Assembly (NCBI RefSeq): GCF_900111305.1 | Contig: NZ_FOGS01000001.1 | Location: forward strand, 248,001 to 312,000 | DNA from: Vreelandella subterranea | GTDB taxonomy: Bacteria; Pseudomonadota; Gammaproteobacteria; Pseudomonadales; Halomonadaceae | Direction of reading: 5' to 3' | Length of the DNA stretch: 64,000 nt | Part shown: positions 8,219-16,949 of the stretch, piece by piece | Layout: each line of letters starts with the position of its first letter | How positions within the stretch are numbered: the first letter of the stretch is position 1 | The notes under the pieces: generated by a model | What the model saw: only the letters and a program-made list of their open reading frames with translations | What the model was told of the DNA's origin: nothing | Database searches by the model: none | Program-made: the position numbers and the translations under genes

Positions 8219-9481
8219 ATGCAACGCATTGCCGTTATCGGTGGTGGTATCACCGGCATTACCAGCGCCTACGCCCTGGCCAAACGTGGCTATGAGGTCA
8301 CTGTCTTTGAAAAGCATCGCTATGCCGCGATGGAAACGTCGTTTGCCAACGGCGGTCAGCTGTCAGCCTCTAACGCCGAGGTGTGGAACCACTGGCCAAC
8401 GGTGATCAAGGGCCTGCGCTGGATGCTCAGAAACGACGCGCCGCTATTGGTCAATCCCCGCCCGAGCTGGCACAAGCTCAGCTGGTTTGGCGAATTTATT
8501 GCCGCGATTCCCAAGTACGCCGCCAACACCACCGAGACCGCACGACTGGCCATTGCCGCCCGCGAACACCTGTTTCAGTGGGCGAAAGATGAGCAGATAG
8601 ATTTCGACTTAAAGCAGAAAGGCATTCTGCATATCTACCGTGATAAAGCGGGCTATGACCACGCCGCCAAGGTCTCCCAGCTGCTCAGCCAAGGTGGCCT
8701 GGAGCGCCAGCCGGTGACGCCCGAGGAAATGCGTGCCATCGAACCCACCCTGGCGGGCAACTACTATGGCGGTTTCTTCACCGAAAGCGACGCCACCGGC
8801 GATATTCACAAGTTTACCCACGGCCTGGCGCAAGCCGCCGAACGTCGCGGTGTAACGCTCAAATATGGCCACAGCGTGCAGGATATCGGCGCGGACGAAC
8901 AGCACGCCTGGATCACCGCCTCTCTTGAAGGCGAGGCTGACGGCGAACCGGTGCGCGAAACCTTTGATAGCGTGGTGGTATGCGCCGGGGTGGGCAGCCG
9001 CGCCTTGGCCGCCAAGCTTGGCGACCGGGTCAATATCTACCCGGTCAAAGGCTACTCGATTACCGTGCAGCTCGATGATGCTGCCTCCCAACAGGCTGCG
9101 CCTACGGTCAGCCTGTTGGATGATGAAACCAAGCTGGTCACCAGCCGCCTTGGGGATGAACGCTTCCGCATCGCCGGTACCGCCGAGTTTAACGGCTTCA
9201 ATCGCGATATCCGCGACAACCGCATCCGCCCGCTGATTCGCTGGGTGGAAGAGTGCTTCCCCGGGGTCAGCACCCGCCGCGTGATACCCTGGGCGGGCCT
9301 GCGCCCGATGCTCCCCAACATGCTGCCCAAGGTCGGCCCCGGCAAACTGCCCACGGTGTTCTACAATACCGGTCACGGCCACCTGGGCTGGACGCTCTCT
9401 GCCATTACCGCCGATATGCTGGCGGATGCGGTGGAGGCGAAAAACGCACAAAGCGATCGATCTACCCAACCACTCGCTTAG
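8219..9481 (+). CDS. dadA: DadA-like D-amino-acid dehydrogenase
   Basis: A 420-residue FAD-dependent oxidoreductase of the DadA family, membrane-associated enzymes that deaminate D-amino acids (D-alanine in E. coli) to 2-oxo acids. The N-terminal dinucleotide motif is VIGGGITGITSAYALAKRG. SFANGGQLSASNAE replaces the SAANAGQIS of E. coli DadA, and the C-terminal FAD motif is YNTGHGHLGWT. Length matches the family. The ribosome site GGAGAG precedes the ATG. A tandem glycine riboswitch lies directly upstream, which makes glycine a candidate substrate or signal. A VanX-like D-Ala-D-Ala dipeptidase and a TRAP transporter follow downstream. The true substrate (D-Ala, glycine or other) is unresolved. 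Confidence 0.85.
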   Translation: MQRIAVIGGGITGITSAYALAKRGYEVTVFEKHRYAAMETSFANGGQLSASNAEVWNHWPTVIKGLRWMLRNDAPLLVNPRPSWHKLSWFGEFIAAIPKYAANTTETARLAIAAREHLFQWAKDEQIDFDLKQKGILHIYRDKAGYDHAAKVSQLLSQGGLERQPVTPEEMRAIEPTLAGNYYGGFFTESDATGDIHKFTHGLAQAAERRGVTLKYGHSVQDIGADEQHAWITASLEGEADGEPVRETFDSVVVCAGVGSRALAAKLGDRVNIYPVKGYSITVQLDDAASQQAAPTVSLLDDETKLVTSRLGDERFRIAGTAEFNGFNRDIRDNRIRPLIRWVEECFPGVSTRRVIPWAGLRPMLPNMLPKVGPGKLPTVFYNTGHGHLGWTLSAITADMLADAVEAKNAQSDRSTQPLA

Positions 9482-9555
9482 CCTGATCTGCACCCATTGC
9501 ACTTGCCAAGCGGTCATCCGTTAATATGGATGTCACCTTATGGTCAGGTGCCTTT

Positions 9556-10482
9556 ATGCTTAATCAACGTGCATTAACTTACCTCAATGAAGTCATTCGC
9601 CGCGGCTCGCTAAGGCGCGCCGCGGCCCATTTGAATGTCGACGCCTCCGCCGTTAGCCGCCAATTAAAAGCACTTGAAGAAGAATTGGATACCCAGCTAT
9701 GCGAACGACACGGCCGCGGCATGCGTGCAACCGCAGCCGGTCAGTTGCTGGTGCATCACTTTCACGCCCAGCGGGCCTCGGAGGAGGCCGTACTCTCCCA
9801 ACTCATGGCACTTCAGGGCCTAGCGAAAGGCGAAGTACGTATCGCCGTTGGGGAAGGGTTTATCGCCGACCTGATCACCGCACCGCTAGGCACGTTCATG
9901 TCGGCGTTTGCGGGTATTAATGTCGAAGTCCGTATGGCGGGCGTCAATGAAGCGATGTCGCTACTCAAAGACCGTGAAGTGGATATCGCGCTACTTTATG
10001 CACCGCCGGTGGACCCGCAGCTTTACTGCCATGTGGAAACGCGTCAGCCACTCGATGTCATTGTTCCCCCCAATCACCCCCTCATTGAGCTGAAACGGCC
10101 CGTGACGCTGCATGACTTAAAGGATTGGCCGCTGGCATTAATGGACAACCCATTCGGCATGCGGCAAATGGTCAATATGGTGGCTCACCAGGAGCGTATC
10201 CATCTCGAAGCTCGTCTGCACACCAACTCTGTATCTGTGTTGAAGAATTTCGTTCGTTCAGGCATTGGCATTACGTTTATGCCGGAAATCACCGTCATCG
10301 ATGAAATAGAGCGTGGCGAAATTTGCACGCTACCCATGCGCTACCCGGTGATGAACGGTACCCGTGCGCAGATCGTTAGCTTGAAGGGGCAGGAACTCCC
10401 TGTGGCTTCCACGGCCTGTATCGATCATTTACACAAAGGCATGCGCTTTTTCTCGGCCGATGCGCCGCGACTGTTGCAATAA
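9556..10482 (+). CDS. LysR-family transcription regulator
   Basis: A 308-residue LysR-type regulator with an N-terminal winged helix-turn-helix (about residues 5-62, containing GSLRRAAAHLNVDASAVSRQ) and a substrate-binding domain to the end. The ATG at 9556 is preferred over that at 9526 because AGGTG lies 5 bases before it and the helix-turn-helix then starts at the usual distance. The gene lies between dadA and the TRAP genes, all on the same strand, so it is the likely regulator of the transporter and perhaps of dadA. The inducer is unknown. Confidence 0.88.
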   Translation: MLNQRALTYLNEVIRRGSLRRAAAHLNVDASAVSRQLKALEEELDTQLCERHGRGMRATAAGQLLVHHFHAQRASEEAVLSQLMALQGLAKGEVRIAVGEGFIADLITAPLGTFMSAFAGINVEVRMAGVNEAMSLLKDREVDIALLYAPPVDPQLYCHVETRQPLDVIVPPNHPLIELKRPVTLHDLKDWPLALMDNPFGMRQMVNMVAHQERIHLEARLHTNSVSVLKNFVRSGIGITFMPEITVIDEIERGEICTLPMRYPVMNGTRAQIVSLKGQELPVASTACIDHLHKGMRFFSADAPRLLQ

Positions 10483-10608
10483 AGTCCACACTAAAGGTCT
10501 TGCATAGTCAACGCCTCAATACATAGTCTTCCTGTAGGCAACACCTATAAAGCTAATAGCGCTCACTCAGCACCCTACAGCTCACGACAATAAACCAGGA
10601 GACTGACT

Positions 10609-11658
10609 ATGTTGACTCACCCAGTGTTGACCCAACGCTTTTCACCCAAGCGGCTCATCTCGGCTTGCCTGATTGGCTCTGCCCTGATGGCTGGCAATGC
10701 CGTCGCCGAGACCACGATAAATTTGGGCTACAACGGCGCCCCCGACCCCGACAAGAATGCTGTACACGTCTTTGCCACTAACCTTAAGGAACTGGTCGAG
10801 GAAAAAACCGACAACCAGATTCAATTAGAGCTATATCCCAATAGCTCGCTGGGCGAAGAGCAGGAGCGCATGGAGCAGACCATGAGCACGCCCATGCTCA
10901 ACGTGGCGTCCTTTGCGGGTGTCTCGCCTCTCGTCGATGAGATTTTCGTCAGTGCTATCCCGTTCCTGTTCGACGATTTTGCGGCAGCCCGTACCTTCTT
11001 TGATGAAGGGGAGTACTGGCAGGAAGTCAGTGCGGCGCTGAAGGAGCGCGCCGGTATCGATATGCTGGCAGTCGTCGAGGAAGGCGGCTTTTTAGCCTTT
11101 ACCAATGACGAGAAGCCTATCAGTCACCCTGACGACTTCGAAGGTCTCCGCTTCCGGGCCATGGACCCAAGCCAGGTTGCGCTCTATGAGGCCTTCGGTG
11201 CATCGGGTACGCCGATTCCCTGGACAGAGACCTACATGGCACTGCGCACCGGAGTAGCGGACGGTCAGATGAACCCGCCGATGTATATCATCCTGGGCAG
11301 CCTTTACGAAGTACAGGACTACCTGACGCTTGCCAACATCCAGTATTCGAATCAATTCCTGGTGGGCAACAGCGACATGATCGCCAGTTGGGATGACGAG
11401 CTTCGTGATGCCTTTCAGGAAGCCGTCGCCGAAGCGAACCAAAATGCCCGCGAGCACAACGAGGAGCAGGTCGACTCACGGATTGCCTACCTGGAAGAAC
11501 AGGGTATGGAAGTGATTCGCCCTTCTGAAGAGGAGCTCACCGCTTTCCGCGAAATCGGCCAGCCTGCTTATCTTGAATGGCTCGAAGAGCGTGATATCGA
11601 GCAACGCTGGATCGATATGGCGCTGGAAGATGCGGGTATGAGCGACCTGCTCCACTAA
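10609..11658 (+). CDS. dctP: TRAP transporter substrate-binding protein (DctP type)
   Basis: A 349-residue periplasmic binding protein of a tripartite ATP-independent transporter. A Sec signal peptide covers about residues 1-33, ending near GNAVAETT. The mature part has the DctP pattern: the LGYNGAPDPDKNAVHVFATNL start, a central GLRFRAMDPSQVALYEAFGASGTPIPWTE segment with the Arg that binds the ligand carboxylate, and a YLTLANIQYSN strand. The ribosome site AGGAG precedes the ATG. It is followed by the small and large membrane subunits. The ligand is probably a carboxylate-bearing compound; the neighbouring DadA-like and dipeptidase genes suggest an amino acid or dipeptide. Confidence 0.9.
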   Translation: MLTHPVLTQRFSPKRLISACLIGSALMAGNAVAETTINLGYNGAPDPDKNAVHVFATNLKELVEEKTDNQIQLELYPNSSLGEEQERMEQTMSTPMLNVASFAGVSPLVDEIFVSAIPFLFDDFAAARTFFDEGEYWQEVSAALKERAGIDMLAVVEEGGFLAFTNDEKPISHPDDFEGLRFRAMDPSQVALYEAFGASGTPIPWTETYMALRTGVADGQMNPPMYIILGSLYEVQDYLTLANIQYSNQFLVGNSDMIASWDDELRDAFQEAVAEANQNAREHNEEQVDSRIAYLEEQGMEVIRPSEEELTAFREIGQPAYLEWLEERDIEQRWIDMALEDAGMSDLLH

Positions 11659-11750
11659 CGGTTTCTGTCGCCGTGTCAATAACAGGGGCTGGTACTTTAC
11701 CGGCCCTCTATTCTTTCACTTCACATTTCTGAATTTCATGGAAGGCTGCC

Positions 11751-12242
11751 ATGTTCAAAACGCTTCGGCTCCGTCTTCTGACGATCAGCCGTCCGATCAC
11801 CCTTACCCTGGCAGGAGCGCTGTTATCTCTTAATGTGGCGGCCATTCTTTATGGTGTTTTCGCCCGCTACATTGCCGGTGGTGCCCCTATCTGGACGGAT
11901 GAGCTATCGCGCTTCCTGATCATCGCCACCGTGATGCTCGCGGCAGGCGCCGTCTGGTCGGAAGGCGGACATATGCGCGTCGGGCTGCTGGAGAAGCTAC
12001 TGCCAGCCCCCTTCGCTCGCCTGCTCAATGTGTACCAGTGGCTACTTACCCTGTTGATTGCAGCGGGCGGCGCATGGGTTAGCTATCGCTATGCATTGTC
12101 GGTCAGCATGTTTACCACGTCCGGGCTTGGCATCAGTCGCACGGTGCCCCTCCTCTCGCTACCGCTTGGCTTCCTACTACTGGCTTGGCATGTGCTTCTC
12201 TATGGTCCGGCGCCCCTCAAGACCGTCGAGGACACTCTATGA
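11751..12242 (+). CDS. dctQ: TRAP transporter small membrane subunit (DctQ type)
   Basis: A 163-residue protein with four hydrophobic segments, the length and pattern of DctQ subunits of TRAP transporters. A family-type WTDELSRFLIIATVMLAAG segment lies between helices 1 and 2. It works with the DctM subunit at 12285 and the binding protein at 10609. The C-terminal codons KTVEDTL and the TGA stop (12240-12242) are the first unit of a triple 23-bp repeat that continues to the dctM start. Confidence 0.88.
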   Translation: MFKTLRLRLLTISRPITLTLAGALLSLNVAAILYGVFARYIAGGAPIWTDELSRFLIIATVMLAAGAVWSEGGHMRVGLLEKLLPAPFARLLNVYQWLLTLLIAAGGAWVSYRYALSVSMFTTSGLGISRTVPLLSLPLGFLLLAWHVLLYGPAPLKTVEDTL

Positions 12243-12289
12243 AGACCGCTGAAGGCTCTCTATGAAGCCCGTTGAGGACTCCCTATGAC
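12221..12289 (+). repeat. Three tandem 23-bp repeats at the dctQ/dctM junction
   Basis: Units 12221-12243, 12244-12266 and 12267-12289 are imperfect copies of a sequence like GACCGTTGAGGACTCTCTAT followed by GAA. Each contains CTATGA, in which a TGA stop and an ATG start overlap. The first overlap ends dctQ. The ATG in unit 1 (12239) opens an 8-codon frame MKTAEGSL ending at the TGA of unit 2. The ATG in unit 2 (12262) opens MKPVEDSL ending at the TGA of unit 3. The ATG in unit 3 (12285) is the dctM start. Both peptides copy the DctQ tail KTVEDTL. Confidence 0.9.
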
Positions 12290-13559
12290 TTTGACCATGC
12301 TGGCCGTTTTCCTGGGCCACGTATTACTGGGGCTGCCACTGTTTATTGCGTTGTTGACCACCGCGTTTGTGGGGTTTTTATTCGTCGACTTCTCGATGAT
12401 TCCACGCATGATGCCCCAGCAATTCTTCGGTGGTATCAATGTGTTCTCACTGATGGCCATTCCGTTATTTATACTGGCTGGCAACCTGATGAACGTCAGT
12501 GGCTTAACCGAGCGCCTGATGGGCTTCGCCCGCCTGATAGTTGGGCACTTGCGGGGCGGTATGGGTCACGTCAACGTGGTTTCGAGCGTTTTCTTTGCAG
12601 GCGTTAATGGTTCTGCCGTGGCCGATACCTCGGCGCTTGGTTCGCTGCTGGTACCCGCCATGGAGAAAGAGGGCTACTCAAGGGCCTTTGCCGCCGGTTT
12701 GACCGCGGGCAGCTCGCTGATTGGCCCGATTATTCCGCCCAGTATCTTCATGATTCTTTACGCCTCGCTGACGAATACGTCAGTCGGTGATCTCTTTCTG
12801 GCGGGCGTCGTGCCCGGGCTGTTGCTGGGTATTGCCTTTATGGGCATGAACGCCTGGTATGCCTGGCGCTACCGATTACCCAAAAGCGCTCAATTTCCCT
12901 CATTGGGTCAGCTTGGCTTGGCGTTCATGGCGGCTCTGCCTGCACTCATTGCTCCCTTCATTATCGTTGCCGGCATTGTGCTGGGCTTTGTTACGCCTAC
13001 AGAATCGGGCGCGTTGACAGCGCTGTATGTCGCCTTATGTGGTGTCGTGCTGGGTGGGTTACGGCTCAAGGAATGCTGGAAAGCCATCTTGGATACGGCA
13101 CGCCTGACCTCTGCCATCTTCCTGATCATGGCCGCCTCAGCCACGATTAGCTGGCTGCTGTCCTATGCCCAGGTGCCGGAACAGTTTGTGTCACTGCTAT
13201 CACCCTATGTGGATAATAGTGTCGTTATTTTATTACTGCTCAGCGCCATCACCTTTGTCACCGGCATGTTCATGGAGGAGGTATCGGCGTTGATGCTACT
13301 GACGCCCATCTTCGCGCCGGTCGCCATGATGGCGGGTATCGACCCTATACATCTGGGTATCATCATCACGCTGAACATTACCATTGCGCTGATTACGCCA
13401 CCGCTAGGCGCATGCGTATTCGTGGCGGCGGCGGTCAGTCGTCTTGAAATTGTGTCGCTATTCAGAACCATTTGGCCCTTTGTACTGACGGCGATTGCCG
13501 TCCTTATTTTATTGATTCTCTTCCCACCGCTGACGCTGTGGCTACCTACTCAGTTTTGA
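12285..13559 (+). CDS. dctM: TRAP transporter large membrane subunit (DctM type)
   Basis: A 424-residue polytopic membrane protein with the length and about twelve hydrophobic segments of DctM, the Na+-coupled transport subunit of TRAP systems. Family segments visible are MAIPLFILAGNLMNVSGLTERL, AGSSLIGPIIPPSIFMILYA and the C-terminal TPPLGACVFVAAAVSR. There is no strong own ribosome site. Its ATG overlaps the stop of an 8-codon frame (ATGA) in the third 23-bp repeat, so translation is probably coupled to upstream reading. It completes the transporter of 10609-13559. Confidence 0.9.
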   Translation: MTLTMLAVFLGHVLLGLPLFIALLTTAFVGFLFVDFSMIPRMMPQQFFGGINVFSLMAIPLFILAGNLMNVSGLTERLMGFARLIVGHLRGGMGHVNVVSSVFFAGVNGSAVADTSALGSLLVPAMEKEGYSRAFAAGLTAGSSLIGPIIPPSIFMILYASLTNTSVGDLFLAGVVPGLLLGIAFMGMNAWYAWRYRLPKSAQFPSLGQLGLAFMAALPALIAPFIIVAGIVLGFVTPTESGALTALYVALCGVVLGGLRLKECWKAILDTARLTSAIFLIMAASATISWLLSYAQVPEQFVSLLSPYVDNSVVILLLLSAITFVTGMFMEEVSALMLLTPIFAPVAMMAGIDPIHLGIIITLNITIALITPPLGACVFVAAAVSRLEIVSLFRTIWPFVLTAIAVLILLILFPPLTLWLPTQF

Positions 13560-13579
13560 TAACCCGCTTGGATAAGACG

Positions 13580-14341
13580 ATGCCTTTGAACACACTCTTG
13601 AAGGCCTTGCCGCCTGTACCCAGTTACCCAGCACCGTGCTGGGAACAGCTGCGCCGCGTCCCGATTGACGATAACAGTGAACGTTTAATGCCGATGAGCC
13701 TTGCGCCCGCACCGATCAGCGTTTTTCCCGCCTATGCTCGGCTTGGCATCCCAGGCGCGGTACCGGAGTGTTTCGTTCGAGAGGGGGTTTATCGGGCACT
13801 ACTCGCTGCAGCACGCAGCTTGCCCGACGGCATCGGCTTAATCGTACTGGATGGATGGCGTCCATGGCGGGTGCAGCAGTATCTGTTTGATACCCTGCAC
13901 GAAGCCATCCACCACCACCAACCCGACCTCAGTGAAGCCGAGTTGCTGGAACGTACCAGGGAGTTTGTCTCGGTACCCAGCCGTGACCCGCTCGCCCCCA
14001 GCCCACACCTGACGGGCGGAGCTGTCGACGTCACGCTGTGCGATGCCGATGGCTTGCCGCTGGATATGGGCACCCTGTTTGACGAGGCATTACCGGCCTC
14101 TCATAGCGACTATTTCGAGCATCTGGAATCGCTGACCCCTCAGCAACATAAGGCGCGGGATCACCGCCGTCTGCTATATCACATCATGAGCGAGCATGGC
14201 TTCACCAACCTGCCCAGCGAGTGGTGGCACTTCGATTATGGCGATCAATTATGGGCCTACTATGGGCAACATGATAATGCGCTTTACGGGGCTGCCGAGT
14301 TGGATACCATCGAGAACCGCTGGCGCAGACAGCTAGGGTAG
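13580..14341 (+). CDS. VanX/DdpX-like D-alanyl-D-alanine dipeptidase
   Basis: A 253-residue Zn peptidase of the M15D family, which splits D-Ala-D-Ala. The Zn-binding motif SPHLTGGAVDVTL supplies His and Asp, and SEWWHFDYGD supplies the catalytic Glu and third ligand His. DGWRPWRVQQ is the family Arg motif. The open frame begins inside dctM (13472), but the ATG at 13580 gives a normal length and lies 20 bases after the dctM stop, fitting one operon. No signal peptide is seen, so it would act in the cytosol on imported dipeptide. No van resistance genes are nearby, so a catabolic role, with DadA using the released D-Ala, is more likely. Confidence 0.85.
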   Translation: MPLNTLLKALPPVPSYPAPCWEQLRRVPIDDNSERLMPMSLAPAPISVFPAYARLGIPGAVPECFVREGVYRALLAAARSLPDGIGLIVLDGWRPWRVQQYLFDTLHEAIHHHQPDLSEAELLERTREFVSVPSRDPLAPSPHLTGGAVDVTLCDADGLPLDMGTLFDEALPASHSDYFEHLESLTPQQHKARDHRRLLYHIMSEHGFTNLPSEWWHFDYGDQLWAYYGQHDNALYGAAELDTIENRWRRQLG

Positions 14342-14541
14342 CTGTCTAACCTCGCCACTAGCGACTCGTTTTTCCAAGCATCAACCCCTCATAGAGAACA
14401 CATTGAAATCCGCTAATAAATACCCGCCTAGCGATACGTCCCCACTGTTCTATAGCGTTTGAGATAGCATGCGCACAGGACAGCCAATGCCAAAGGCGAT
14501 CAAATGAACTGGCTCTAAGCGCGTCGCTTCGAGCATTATAG

Positions 14542-16268
<1,727 letters not shown>

Positions 16269-16610
16269 ACTATTTACTCATCCTTGAGCTTGTATTGCTC
16301 AACATGCGTAGCGGCACCGACCCACGTTGAAAGGTTCACTCGGTGTGGCCTCCGTGCTATTGAAAACAGTGGAGACATTAAAATCACTTTATTTACACTG
16401 ACGATATAATCATTTACCAGCTGTTAACATAACCTGGGTTATCCAGCGCCAAATACAGAGATATATTGCGCTAATTTTTGGATAGTCCTATAAAAAAATT
16501 TACAAAGCACTTACTTAGCGTAGGAGAAATCGGTTAATTCTGCCTGCTTTGCGCCAGCGCATTTCTCAACGTGCCCACTAAAATAATGACCGTTTATTAA
16601 CCATTCGGGC
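16269..16610. other. Non-coding stretch, AT-rich in the middle
   Basis: No supported gene. Positions ~16380-16520 are clearly richer in A/T than the surroundings, with runs such as CTATAAAAAAATTTAC. This could hold the promoter of the diguanylate cyclase gene, or be part of a rearranged segment, since a truncated LysR gene lies directly to the right. No repeat or terminator was recognised. Confidence 0.4.
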
Positions 16611-16870
16611 TCACCCCTCCCGAAACGCCTCGATCACCCGTTCGGCCAACACCTCGCTGGCGTCACCACTGCCTGGGCGCTTCACCAGTGACACTTGATA
16701 ATCACCAAGTGGGGGCAACGATTCGTTGTGGAGGCGCTTGAGCGGCGGGCGGATCAAGCTTTTAGGCAAAGCCGTCACGGCTAAATCGGCCAGCATGGCG
16801 GCCTCCTGACCAGCATAGTGGTCTTCAGGCGTTATAAGCTCGACAAAAGAAATATCGTGTACAGTAAACC
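16611..16870 (-). pseudogene. LysR-family regulator remnant (C-terminal ~85 codons)
   Basis: The minus strand reads VHDISFVELITPEDHYAGQE, then AAMLADLAVTALPKSLIRPP and LPPLGDYQVSLVKRPG, to a stop at 16611-16613. This is the last third of a LysR substrate-binding domain. The frame runs back without a start into the terminator of the PhoX-like gene at 16876-16914. Helix-turn-helix and most of the effector domain are missing. A short open frame from an internal ATG at 16796 is not likely to be a real gene. The loss most likely came from a deletion or insertion whose border lies at about 16870. Confidence 0.75.
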
Positions 16871-16875
16871 CAACA

Positions 16876-16914
16876 TCAAAAAGAGCGTCGAACCTTGATA
16901 GGTTCGACGCTCTT
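16876..16914 (-). terminator. Strong rho-independent terminator of the PhoX-like gene
   Basis: A perfect 14-bp stem, AAGAGCGTCGAACC with GGTTCGACGCTCTT (16881-16894 and 16901-16914), closes a 6-base loop. On the minus strand it is followed by five T residues. It lies 35 bases after the stop of the PhoX-like gene. Confidence 0.92.
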
Positions 16915-16949
16915 GGTAAGACCCGCTAGCAACTTTTGAAATTTTGCTT

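Noticed and set aside
7970-8405. Two overlapping open frames across the riboswitch and the dadA start
   Set aside because: They follow the structured RNA and run out of frame into dadA; no family pattern and no ribosome site.
8609-9517. 302-codon minus-strand frame opposite dadA
   Set aside because: Antisense shadow of dadA; no recognisable domain.
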